Shown: in pieces, positions 24,400-35,507 of the stretch | Numbering within the stretch: position 1 is the first letter of the stretch | Layout: the number at the start of each line of letters is the position of its first letter | Assembly: GCF_020360975.1 (NCBI RefSeq) | Contig: NW_025408681.1 | Location: 1,302,001-1,366,000 of the forward strand | Length of the DNA stretch: 64,000 nucleotides | Direction of reading: 5' to 3' | Origin: Hirsutella rhossiliensis | Taxonomy: Eukaryota; Ascomycota; Sordariomycetes; Hypocreales; Ophiocordycipitaceae | Notes under the pieces: model-generated | The model's input: the letters and a program-made list of their open reading frames with translations, nothing else | The model's database searches: none | What the model was told of the DNA's origin: nothing | Position numbers and translations under genes: made by a program

Positions 24400-24640
24400 C
24401 ATCGCGGCTACAAGAAAGTAGAGGTACAAATACCCCTTGCTTGAAATCCCACCCTAGGTATATGAAGAAGAAATGACGAATGTTCATGAGCCACGTCCTC
24501 ATACACTCTCCTCTTCTTCTTAAAAAAAAGGGCGCATGACGGCAAATTTTATACATCATCAAATGCATGGAAACCTGTCCCTTGTTTGCTTCTTGATTTG
24601 GCCAAGAGAAGCAAGGTTTTCGAGACTCCGTGTAGCTGGT

Positions 24641-26554
24641 TCACCACCGCTCCCACACCCAGGCAGGCAGGACGGTTCTCATGATGGCCCAGTGGCCCAG
24701 GGCGCTCTGCTCGTGCCACGCGACCAGCGCGCCGGTGTCGTTCTTGCGCAGGATACTAGCATCGTCCCCAGACAGAAGCTCTGTTTGGGGGATCTCGTGT
24801 TGAAGCCGCAAAAACTCTTGCCTGATTGCGCTCTGGAGATGATCTGCTTGCGTGGGCATCCTAAAAGTGAGCGGGCTGCTGGTCTTGGTGCAGAAGATGA
24901 CCATGTTGGCGAAGTCGACGCCCACTTCCTTGAGGGCCACGTCGTCTCGTGGAACCTCGCGGAAAATGCGGCATGTCGGGAAGACGTGCTTGATGGTGCG
25001 GAACACAATCCCGGGCGCCGGCAGGGCAAGGTCACCAGCATAGTTCTTGGACAAAGAAGGGCGAAGCCGTTAGAGCCAAGGGGGCTGCGTGCCGATTGAG
25101 AAAAGGTGGATATGGTACTCACAATGGCAACAACTCCGTTTGGCTTGAGCAGCGTCGCAAGCCCTTGCAGAAACTCAAGGGTAAACAGATCCACTGGCTC
25201 CGCGCCGCCAGTGAAGACGTCATGGACAATGTAGTCGAAGGTCTCGGGCGCGGTAGCTGTCAGCGCCGAGGTGTAGCCAACGGCGTCTTCCAACACAGGA
25301 GGGTTGTTCTCTTTGAGATCAAAGTACTTTGCGGCGTAGTCGTAGACGGCCGGGTCAATCTCCACGACAGTCGTGTTGATGCCGTGGGTGACGAGAGCCG
25401 AGGGCGTAGTTCCCACCCCGAGACCTCTGGGAGAAGCCCCGTGTTAGCCGAAGGGTCTCGTTCAGACTCTTCCGCTCCTGTTTCTCGCACAGGGCAAGGT
25501 GCGAGGGTAGATGGCAGACTTACACAACCAAGGCGTGAGCGTCCTTGTCCGGCACGGGGGTTTCCGTCTCGGCCAGGCGCACAGCCTCAAGCATGACGAA
25601 GACTCCGTAGATTGGCTCGGGCAGTTTGCTCTGGCGCTTGTCGATCCAGTCTCCGCCCAAGAGGCTGTGGTCGCACCGCATGACCCGAAAGCCGTCCTGC
25701 ATGCTCTGCAGCACGGAAACGTAGCCCGTCACCGACTCGCGGCGGTCCAGCAGCAGCCAGCCATCCGTCATCATGGAGCTGACGAGAGACGAGGTTGCCG
25801 CGGGGGAGGGGACGTGGGTGTTGAAAAGAAGGGCGTGGAGGAGCGGGGGCACGGCGTAGGCGAGGAGCTTCGAGGGGACAAATACGGCGTACACGACGCC
25901 GAGGGCCAGCTCCAAGCCGAGCCGGGTGTAGAGGACGGCCCGGCCCATGTTGGCCCGCAGGTGGTTTGCGGCAAACTGCTCGACAAACTTGAGCCAGGCC
26001 CAGGATCCGAGGCCCGGCGCGGCGTCGGCGACAAAGGCCGGCAACATCTTGAGGCGCGTCGTCTCGAGATGGTCGGCCACAACGGCGGCGGTGAGGACGG
26101 CCAGGGGAAACAAGGTGACGGCCTCGGTCACGACGGGTCCCCACCTGGGACCGAGCAGGCTGCTGTAGCCGAGCAAAAACCACTGGACGGCGGGAATGTA
26201 CAGGGCGACGAGCGGGAGGAAGAGGGCCGTCCTGACGGGCAGGAACTGGCGCAGGGCCACGTTGCCAGCCCAGCCGACGAAGCAGCTCGTCATGAGGAGC
26301 TTGGAGTGCCATATCGTGGCGGGGATGGATCCGTAGACGGGCGACAGGGCCAGAGGCGAGACGTTGGAGTAGACGGCGAGAAGGGCGAGCAGGAAGGCTG
26401 CCTTGGCGTAGGCGGACAATTGCCGAGCGGCGCGTCTGGTCCAGGTGTCGTTCCGGGCCTTTGTGGCAAGCTCCTTTAGCTCCTTCTCGAACCTCTCCGG
26501 GGTGAAACCCTCGGCCGAGGCCGCCGCCTCGCTTCTTGTGTCCTTGGCCGGCAT
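24641..26554 (-). CDS. Membrane-anchored spermidine-synthase-fold protein (SAM-dependent)
   Basis: The three exons are 25524-26554, 25123-25426 and 24641-25045. Introns are 97 and 78 bases, both with a CTAAC branch point; the second ends in AAG. The product is 579 residues. Residues 1-300 hold several hydrophobic spans, for example AAFLLALLAVYSNV and TALFLPLVALYIPAVQWFLL. The soluble part begins about residue 285. It has the nucleotide-binding loop GLGVGTTPSALV near 345, the acidic partner VVEIDPAVYDYA, and VHDVFTGG. The order matches the spermine/spermidine synthase superfamily. Fungi have a clade with an N-terminal membrane region whose substrate is unknown to me. Whether it makes polyamines or is a methyltransferase-like relative cannot be told from sequence. 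The canonical soluble spermidine synthase is shorter and lacks spans. Confidence 0.85.
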
Positions 26555-27659
26555 GAGGATGAATGGAGAGGCATGCGTCGCGCGGCGCGACTGACTACTG
26601 CAAGGATTTATTGATGGGCAGACGTGCCCGGGAGAAAACAGAGATGGAATCTAATTGAGCTGATGATCGATGACCTGCAGATAAATGAGGCGATGCTGTT
26701 TCGTTTCGTTTCATCCTGGCGCGGAGGGGGCGAAGTGGGAGGGAGGGGCTCACTGCACGGGCTGCGAACAGCCTAGAGCAAGCGGCCGGCCCAGGTGGGG
26801 CCCTATTTGCGGCGATGCGGGGCTTGCTACTCCGAAATTCTGTCCGTGTCCGTGTCCGCCATCCATCTCTACCCCGTGCTCCGGCACACCGACGGCGTCA
26901 ATATAATTGAGGAAGACGGGCCATAGTCATCAGCCTAGCTACTTCTTCTGCACCATGGCAGGGCACCGAGCGTATGCGGCGTTTATCCGCGCTTTGATTT
27001 TCAGGAGCAACGACGCTGCAGCACGCTCTTCAGGGGTCGGCGAGCGCTTTCCAGCCCATAAGGACAAAGTGGGTTCAAAGGCAATGCGGGCTGGTATAGA
27101 AACGTGGTGGTAGTCTGGCGTTCTTATGCTCGACCAAGTGCTCCTACATCCAGGCGTCCCCTAAGGGAAGTCTACCCTTCCGTTAGACACACCTTGTCTT
27201 CATCCACTCTTCTTTCCCAGGCGTCCTGGTGCCGTTCCCCTTTTCGAATATCATGGATACCGAGCCCTCGGCCTCGCAATTCAATTGCCGAACCGAGAGG
27301 CTCTGCAGGTGCCCAATAGCAATCGGGGCCGTGGCCCAAAAAGGAAATGGAGTCTCCATAGCAAGATAGCAATGGCGGCATCCACTTTGGCATCACTGCA
27401 ATAACGCCACATCGCTCACGATGCTTCCTCGTGCCAGGCCGTCGACTGCTACGATCCCTTGTCTCTTGCTGACGTACCTTCATGGCCCATGCTCCTCCCT
27501 GCTTGGCCAAAATGAAAGCATACCTCTGGAAAATCCAACAGAATGAGTGGATATCTGCAAGTCTTACATTTTGCCCGTGGATAGTGATTGGGAGCAGCTT
27601 CGGCTTAGACGAAGAGGGCTGTCCCCTTTCTGTTCGTAAACGTCGAATCTAGCAAACCA
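26555..27659. other. Intergenic region
   Basis: This is the promoter side of the spermidine-synthase-like gene and the 3' flank of the TamA-like gene, both leftward. No gene or repeat supported in these 1.1 kb. Confidence 0.5.
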
Positions 27660-30029
27660 TCACGCCCGCGTCGCATATCTGTCGTCAACTTCGTCATCGC
27701 TGGTGTACTCGGCGCTCACAGGGCTCTGCGCGCCGCTGAAATCGGAACTGGCCATGATGCCAAACCGGTCCAACATACTTCTTCCGGTGCCCCCACCGCT
27801 AAACGACCCGGGAAAAGATGCGTGCAGCGGAGATGGAACAGGAGGAGCCGCCATGTCCACCTGGCTGACACTACGGCTTATAGACGGCTTCTCCGGCAGC
27901 TGCTTTAGAAGCCCAGTCGAAATGTCCAGCATGGTCATTGCGAATTCTGTAAAGCTTTTGCCGCCGCCCGGCTTGGAGCTGACCGAGAGCGTCCAGCGAT
28001 ACTCAGCGAGCCGCCGCCGATACCAGTCGGCCTCCTCTCGCCCGGGAGACGTCGCCCACAGCAGGGACCCAAACGTCCCGATCAGGGCGAAGTTAGCCTT
28101 GGAGGCAAAGTACCAGAACGACCGCAAGTGGCCCGGCGTCAGGCGGTTGACAAAATCCATGGCGGAGATGAGGCGGGCCTTGGCGGCGCTGCGGCAGATG
28201 TGCTGAATATACGGATCCACTGAAGACGGGTTCGACGTGAGCGCGCGAATGATGCGCCGGTGGAGGGTGATCTCGGTGGCAAAATAGGCGAGATGGAGAT
28301 AGCCAATGCTCGACCACCTGCTGGGGCTTGCCTGTGTCGCCGGAGGGCTGCTCGTCGAGTACGACTCTAGCCGAAGGGAAGCCGGCAGCCCGCCATACCA
28401 CTCCTTGAGCTTCAACTGGACCGGCTTCGCCATGGAAAGAACCAAGTGCGTTGCCTGCGAGCCCGCGTGCGAGATGGTGTTGGTTGACTCGAGGGTGTAA
28501 AAGGTATCGAGGATCTCGGCCAGGATCTCGGACAGCTGCACCGCGCGCGTGAAGAGCTGCCGGCCCTGCTCAATGTCCTGTCGGTCGTCCGGGTTGTTCT
28601 CGTCCCATTCGACGTCGGGAAAGTCGTTGGCCGAGAGCGCCCGAACGGCCCAGTTGGACGAGAAGATGTGCGATGGCCGCCCATGCACCAGAGCCCCCCA
28701 CTTGTCTTGCATGTACAGCGCCCAGGCGAGCCTCCGCCTCAGGCCCTTTTCCCACGGGGGAATCTTCCAGCCGGAGCAGTCCAGGTGCAGCCCGAGCTCC
28801 TGGCCGACGGCGACTAACTGGGCGGTGGGAGCCCACTGGTCGCCTTCGGGACGTTGGGACAGGAGCAGGCCTGCCTGAATAGTGGATAGCTTGGGCCTAT
28901 TCATAGCGTCTTGCAGCGTGCTTCGGACTAGCCTCTCCAGCTCCCGCACGTCGGGACGGGGCAGCCGGGACAGCGTCTCGCATTGCTCCCACCAGTTGAT
29001 GGCCAGGATGTAGACGGCGGCAAGGATCGGCGGCGAGAACTCCCTGTGTGAGCGGTCGTGCTTTTCGAGGAAGACGTGCTTCTGGACGATGGGAAACGCC
29101 GGGTGCACCACCTCAAAGTAAATATCAATGAGCTTGCGTCCGTGTGGCGCGACAACGGCCTCTATGGCGTCGACATCCTCGATCATGTGCTCGAATCCCG
29201 GCGTTGCATGGTCCGGCAGCATGAGAAACGTCTCGTCGTCACTGACTTTGCGGAGAGTGCCCCTGGACAGGAGGCTTTCGTCCTGGGGGTCAAAGGTGGA
29301 GAGGTTGATGAGGGACGGCTCGAAATCGGTCGTGGGGCCAATGTATTGGCTGTATCGGTCGTTTTGAAGGCCCAACGTCCTCTTGAGCAGGGTTGGACCG
29401 CCGACATTTGCCATCTCCTCAAGGAAGGAACTGCTGCCGGCGGGACTGGAGAGGTTCGAGTGGTGCTGCAGTCGTCGCGCGGGCATGCCCGGAGAACTGA
29501 GGGACGGTTCGACACAGGTCAGTCCTCATGCCTCGGGCTTTGAAAAACCAGTTTCAAGTCACGCCTCAAGGCGCCAAATGCGAGCTCGCCTTCGTGCATC
29601 GACAGCTTCGCGTCCCGGACGAGGCCGAGAGCGGGTGCGAGGCACAGGAAGAAAATGGGAAGTGGGAATAGCTGACCTTCGCTTGCTCGAGCCCGCCTCG
29701 TGGACAGAAGAGTTACCGTTGAGCTTCCGCTTGCGAGGCCGAGGACTCGCGGATATGCAGCAGTCGGCGCCGTTAAGCTGACAGGGCACGCAGCCGTCGT
29801 CGTCGTCACCGGGCATGGGTGGACAAACAGTACCGAGGAAGCGATGGGGCCGGCAGGCAGAGACGGGGGACCCGGGGAAGGACTTCGGCTCCGGGGTGAC
29901 GCCGGTCTGCAGATCGGCCTCGAGTCCGGCCGGCACGCCGGGTTGACGATGCGGCGCTGGCCCTGTTCGCGAGGGTTTGGGCGCGATGGCTATGGGTGCC
30001 GTGCGCTGGACAGAAGGGCTCGGAGCCAT
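27660..30029 (-). CDS. tamA: TamA/Dal81-like transcription regulator with atypical zinc cluster
   Basis: The two exons are 29677-30029 and 27660-29496, across a 180-base intron ending CCTCAG. They give 729 residues, near the length I recall for Aspergillus TamA. The start MAPSPSVQRT leads to a cysteine cluster: Cys59, His62, Cys69, Cys80, Cys83, Cys90. The spacing 2-6-10-2-6 is that of Zn2Cys6, but His replaces the second Cys and the usual Lys/Arg run between Cys2 and Cys3 is RFLGTV. A basic patch RPRKRKL follows, a likely nuclear signal. The conserved phrase LLKRTLGLQNDRYSQYIGP and a fungal_trans middle domain (IYFEVVHPAFPIVQKHVF, WALYMQDKWGALVHGRPSHI) complete it. In Aspergillus, TamA aids AreA in nitrogen regulation and its zinc cluster is reported as dispensable. 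The regulator class is sure; the orthology is likely. Confidence 0.75.
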
Positions 30030-30117
30030 CAGACGAGACGAAGCGAGGCAAGGAAGGATGAGAACATAAATATGGGGTTTGTAGATGTACGGCGCTACAG
30101 GTGAGATGCTCAGCGCG

Positions 30118-30808
30118 TTATCTCGAAAGGGCGGCAGTAGCTCTGAAGCTGGTTGTGCCAGAACGCTCAGGACCGCAGATGGCCCTGGCGGGCCGGGGGA
30201 CGTTAGCCTTTGATGAAACCCAACCCCCTTTGGACACGGCAGTAGCAGTCGCAATTGCCTGCGACTGGGGAGCAACAGGCGACAGGCTGCGTGAGTACAG
30301 ACAGGCTGAAACCGCTCCAACCAAGAGGTGGCAGACTAGCTGACGGAATCAGTGGCTGCAGAGGGGGGTAAAGGAAGAGACGGCCGTGGGAGATCGGACA
30401 GGCAGGAGCCTCGATAAGGCAGATCGCCCGCCGGTGGTTGGCTGATTGATTGGCCGGCTGAGAGGTCATGGATGGTGCCTAGATGGTGTTGGGCGGACGG
30501 ACGGGCCGCGGCCAATGGGGGGTGGACGAAGACAGGGACGGCGTCGCGGCCTGTGGAGACGGAGGCGGGCGGCGATGAACGAAGAGATGCCTTGGGCTTG
30601 GAGGATAGCTGGCCGTCGAGGTAAGATTCAGGTGACGAGGGCGGCGAGGATGAGATAGCCGTGGGTTATCGGCGTCATTGAGCCGGCGGTGTTTTGGTCC
30701 GACCAGGCGGCGAAGAAGTCTTGCTTGAAAACAGACAGGGGATGGGCGACGATGGTCAGGAGAGTGACGGTAGGGATGCGGTGTGGGCGCGCATGTGTCT
30801 TATTATCT
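30118..30808. promoter_or_regulatory. Cluster of HGATAR sites upstream of TamA-like gene
   Basis: GATA-type sites lie at 30118-30123 (TTATCT), 30412-30417 (CGATAA), 30653-30658 (AGATAG), 30666-30671 (TTATCG) and 30803-30808 (TTATCT). About two would be expected by chance in this span, so the excess is mild. Confidence 0.3.
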
Positions 30809-32264
30809 TCGAGGCGGCGGCTGACGAGAGGAGTCGTGGGAAGGAGTAAAGGAGAGCGGATAGCAAATGGGGTGCTTGTCAGTTTCAATCGTCTCTGGGC
30901 CCGGCCCCCCTGTCTTTCCCCTCCTTTTGCTTCGTCTTTCTTCGCCTCTCGAGGGCCGTCCTAAAAAGCGCGGCCAAGTGGCAGACGAATGGAGCGTGGG
31001 CGACGGTCCGGGATGACCCTCGCTGGCCAGCGGAAGGGGTTCGAGGACGAGCTTGAAACGAGCGATACAGTGCGGAGGTGCGTGCATGGCGCGGCCGGGT
31101 ATCTGCACGTAGATGGGTTTATGGCTGTCCCGTGTGTCTTTGTTTGAATTGTCCAACTCTACTGACGTACTGAATACTCGGCCCTCAGGCAGCCTATGAC
31201 TAACACAAACATGCACGTGCTTGGCTCGAGATAACCCGTACAGTATGAGGCAGGTTTGTACTGTATGAAGCCCCAAGTCGCCGGGTATTATTGCTTGGAG
31301 TTTACTGCAAGTTGCATACTGTAATGAAAGTCAGCGATAATTAGGACAAAGTCTAGTTCCGAGGGGAAAATGAGTTTTGTTAGTTTGAAGCTGTGCGTGC
31401 AAGGCACATGCAGCAAGGTCCGGCCTGCCTCTGCATCCTTATCGCTGCTCGACGGCGGCCTTGATTCGTCGGCCGGCCCCTCGCCAAATCGGAGGCTACT
31501 CTCTACACATGCACTTGCTGCTCGTGGCTGACAGTGAGGGAGGGGAGGGGAGAGGGAGAGAGTTGCTCCAAGTTGGTGGGATACTCGTGCAACCACCACC
31601 GCCGGCTTATTACAGAATAATTCTGCGGAGTGCATGTACATGTTGTCGCATCGGCATGCTCATTCTTTCACTCTTTCGGCCTGCGAATGCTACATGTAGA
31701 TGCCTTGGCCTTGGCCTTGGCGACTTTATTTCTGTAACCGTCCCTCCTTCGTCACATGCACGCAAACAACTAGAGTCAGACCTCGTCAGCACAGTGCAAC
31801 GACGTCTCTTGGGCCCCAGGGGTCCCCGGCGAGCCATCCACGACACCACCAACCACCTTATCTCCGCTGCGGCCTGTCTCTGATCAGCAGAAAGAAATAC
31901 ATAATGGCAACCCAGAGGCCGCTGATAGACGGGGAGGGAGCCTCGCTCACCTGCAGAACCCTAGGGCCTTCTGTGTGCATGGTGTACAGGGTCATCAGCC
32001 CAAGGTAGCGGCTCAGGCATAGACAAGACAAGGTCAACAAAGATACCTGACGGCGTCTCGGGCCCAGGGTTAGCACTCGGTACCCTTGCTCGTGCCCGGT
32101 ACCTTGCCCCGGGTACGCGATACCTCCCTTGGCGGCCTGCGCTGATAAGGCTCTTTAATAGCAGACACCGGGTACTTTGTACTTTCCGATCTCGGAAACT
32201 TGCTCCTCAACACCACGCATCTTCTGCTCCTCCTCCCCGTGGCTCATGCTCACTCGCTCGTCAG

Positions 32265-32303
32265 CCTCGTCCTCGTCCTCGTCCTCGTTCTCGTCCACGT
32301 CCT
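32265..32303 (+). repeat. CTCGTC-type microsatellite
   Basis: Imperfect hexamer repeat of CTCGTC on the plus strand in a pyrimidine-rich stretch. Confidence 0.7.
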
Positions 32304-33869
32304 CTCAAACCTCTTTCCCCGTCCCGCGACCCTTACGCTCGGCCCGCCAAGACCTCAAGCCTCCGCGATGCACACGGTGCGACCCTACGAGTGCGAAACG
32401 TCTCGTCGTCCAGCACGCGAGTTGAACAGCAACTCTCTCACCTACTTTGTGCAACTACCACCTACCTTCCTAGTGCTGCTGGAGAGGAGCGAGCTAGAGC
32501 TGCAGTTTCTGCCATGGACCAAATCACACACCTTTCGTCTCGCTCACTGCATGGGCCCGCAGAAGCTCCAACGTAGTTGATACGGCGAGTCATTTGGCCG
32601 GCTCTGGTATTGTATCGACCCGACTCGTCGTTCGTGTTTCCCTCTCATTGCCATTCCATGGCACATACCTAGGTGACCTCCGACTCGTCCGGTGCTCTCC
32701 CTCTCGGGCCGTCCTCCCTTGGCACCTTCGACCATGACAAACTGATGCTGCGGCAACTCCCACCTGCCCGGAGAGGTCTACTGAAGGGACGAGCTCACGG
32801 AGAGAGACATTGGCGGCACTGCGTCAGAGCCTTGGCCTCTCCAGGCAGACGACGACGGACCAAATGCGTTCCGGCGTCGTATACGTTGCGTGCGTACAGA
32901 CACACAGTCGGCTTTGCTGCTGAGGCTCCGTCTCGGCTTGTCTGGCCCCATTTTTCCGCCGGCTCCATGACTTTGCGCCTCAAACGACGTCATTGTCGAC
33001 CCTTCTCCGGCCCGTCTCCAGTGCCATGACTGACCCCTGCCGCCTCACGTTGGATGTTTTGAGCCCTATCCACGGCATCTACTGTCGATGGGTATGGATC
33101 CTGGACCCCTTGTTCTCCAACCCATTCCGCCCTTGAGAGAGGGGGCCTTTCGGACATGTGCCCAGAACGGCCCTGGTCCAGGACACCAGTCGGCGCCCCC
33201 CAAGTACTTTCTCTCTCCGGCTGACAGGCGGCATCGTCTGATGAGCGTGTAGCCCGACGTGCATGCCGTTCCATGGGGCCCGAGAAATGCGGCCGACGCT
33301 GACTCTCCTGCCTTGCTCCAACGTACCGCCAGCAGCCGTTGGCGGCATGGGCCAAGGGGTGGCAGGCACATGTCATTTAGTATATAGGCGCAGGTTAACC
33401 TCACGGGCTCTTGTGGATGTAGATATATGGGGTCTACTGGTGGTGTATTACATATATGTCGAACGTGTCGGGACACACAGACGTGCATACATAGCTCGCA
33501 CAGCATGCATAGGCCATCCCTTGAAGCCTTCTTCCAGGCGCCTCCCCCATCAAGGAGGCAGCTTCTGCCGCATCGGACGCCATGGAATGCCACGCGAGGG
33601 CACATGGACAGGTGAGAGACGCATGTCGGTGGGTGAGGGCGCTGAATTTACCTTGCAGATGCATCGGCGTCAGGTCGCACAGGCTCGACAGATGACAAGA
33701 AGATAGAGTGCGGCTGCAGAAAGCATATGTGCAGAGTTTCATCACAGCCTGATTCCTGCAATGTCCCTCATGCCTCGCCATCGTGTTCTCATAGCGGTCG
33801 AAAGGACGGCCGTCTTGCCGCTGTCAAATGCCGGCAGTAGCCGAGCGCTTCCTCGCGCTGCCCTGCCCG

Positions 33870-34693
33870 TCAGGCCTGGGCCGGTCTTTTTGAGCCAAAG
33901 TCTCCCAGGGCGTGGGGTGGCGTCCAGACCATGCAGCGCTCTTCGTAAGGCTGGGCGGGCTCGGTTGAGGCGCCAGGCGGAAGCGTCATGTTGAGCTCGC
34001 GCTCGGTGCGGAAGCCCATTTTCTGGTACAGGGGCACGCCCTCCATGGTGGACTCGAGGATGATGGCCATGCCGTCTGCCGCCGCCAGCTCCTGGACGCG
34101 CCCGAGGAGGGCCGTGGCTGCACCGCGGCCTCCCCATTGCGGATCCGTGCAGAGAAAGGTGACGTCTGGAGACAAAGGGTGCGTCAGCAGCTGAGCAAAA
34201 CTTCTTTTGTGGCAGGGAGAGCCTCTGTTTGTTTGCTTTTTGATGTTGGAGAGACCCAGGCATGGCTTATGCCACGGCTCAAACCGGCGGAGCGTGTGGC
34301 CGGCGACTTACGGTAATAGGGGCTCGTCCCCAGGGCCTGCCTCCGGGCCGCCTCGGCGAGCTCTCCGTACGAGCGCAGCACGGCGGTGCCGCAGATGTCG
34401 GACCAGCCCTCGAGGTCCCGGGCCGCGACCTCGGCGCCGCCGGGGCCGTGGACGAGCCACTTGACGAAGCTGGCCACGCGGCCGCTCGCCGGGTCCCGGG
34501 CCACGAGCACGCCCTTGTCGGCGTCGCGGGCGTGCTGGAACGTGTTCCTCGTCAGCCAGCCGCGGAAGAATTCCCGCGCGGCGGGGCCGGGGAACTGGGC
34601 CTGGGTGAGCAGGTTGGCGTCCATGGCCCGGAGGTGGATGTCGGACGCCGCGGCGGCCTCGTCGGCCGAGGGGACGGCGATGTCGAAGCCCAT
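33870..34693 (-). CDS. GNAT-family N-acetyltransferase
   Basis: The two exons are 34312-34693 and 33870-34165. The 146-base intron (donor GTAAGT, CTGAC branch point, acceptor CCAG) joins TAC-C to AC, giving SPYYHVTFLCTDP. The product is 225 residues. The start MGFDIAVPSADEA fits the opening strand of GNAT proteins. An in-frame ATG at 34780 would add 29 basic residues and is less likely. Motif A is present as LCTDPQWGGRGAATALL, with the Q-x-x-G-x-G acetyl-CoA pyrophosphate loop. Next come a helix VQELAAADG, the strand IILESTMEGVPLY and the YQKMGFRTE segment usual near the C-terminus. The acceptor substrate cannot be predicted; such small fungal GNATs may act on small amines. It stands alone in a tandem leftward series. 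Confidence 0.88.
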
Positions 34694-35507
34694 CTTGGGG
34701 GCTGAGGCTCCTCTTTCGGCTATGCCCCCTTTCATCTCCATTGCCAATCTTGTTCCCCCCCTTTTCCTACGCTTGATCATGGGGTTTGCATGTCTGTGCG
34801 TCTGCCGCGAGAGAGTCGATCCTTGCCAGTCGCCCCTGTCAATGGAGTTTCAAGGGACAGAATAAAGGGGGGGGGGGGGGAAAGGCCACGCCACACGAAC
34901 CATTCCGCAGACAAGGTCCGAACGGGCATTAATCTGGCAGCCTCCCGTTCGGCTCCCCGTGAAAAAAACACGCCCCCGCCCGACCCCTTGCCCCTGCGGC
35001 CAGAGGCTCCACCTCGGTCGGCTCCGTGCGGCGGCGCCTCGCCAATCTCGGTGACGGCTCCGCCACACGGTCCAGACCAGTTCGCCGTCTAGAAGGAACC
35101 CGAGCCTGGCGATGCTGGATGAGAGAAGGTAGTCTACAAGGATCGTGTTCAAAATGAGCCCGCAAGATGGACAAGAGTGCGCCCAACATGCCGAGTGTAT
35201 TCACTGTGTAATCATGACAATTCACGCTCGCTCTCATCAATCTATAAGGTCCAAAGAAAAAGAAAGAAAAAAAGTACACTCAAAATATAGAAAGGAGTCA
35301 TGAAAAATCCTTTAGAAGAATACGTACGTACAGGGGGAAACCGTCGCAAAAGCGTAGGAACCGTATTATCCACGGCCGTTCCCCGGAGCCCGTTATCAAA
35401 CGATCCAAACCCTTTTCTCTACAGAGATGATTTACTTTGAAAAAATCGCCACTCTAAATTTCTGGCGCGGGTGAGCTGCTCTCTGGTCGTCATTGCGAGC
35501 ACGGGGC
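34694..35507. other. Intergenic region with G14 tract
   Basis: This is the promoter side of the GNAT gene and the 3' flank of the tyrosinase gene. It contains 14 G at 34867-34880. Bases 35230-35440 are A-rich, as expected for a 3' flank. Confidence 0.5.
34867..34880 (+). repeat. Poly-G tract (14 G)
   Basis: Uninterrupted run of 14 G, the same length as the run at 10662-10675, about 170 bases upstream of the GNAT start. Confidence 0.8.

Larger units (their letters stand above)
30030..33869. other. Long intergenic region, TamA-like promoter side
   Basis: No credible gene in 3.8 kb; the open frames present are low-complexity or frame shadows. Five HGATAR sites (the AreA-type GATA motif) lie within 780 bases of the TamA-like start. 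Around 32265-32303 there is a CTCGTC-type repeat. The stretch 32160-32700 is pyrimidine-rich and could be the leader of an unannotated rightward transcript, but I cannot support a protein. Confidence 0.45.

Noticed and set aside
30803..31276. 157-codon minus-strand open frame upstream of the TamA-like gene
   Set aside because: No domain, biased composition, and it crosses candidate promoter sites.
32200..32580. 126-codon open frame with a hydrophobic Leu/Val start
   Set aside because: The hydrophobic part is the translated CTCGTC microsatellite, not a signal peptide; no family resemblance.
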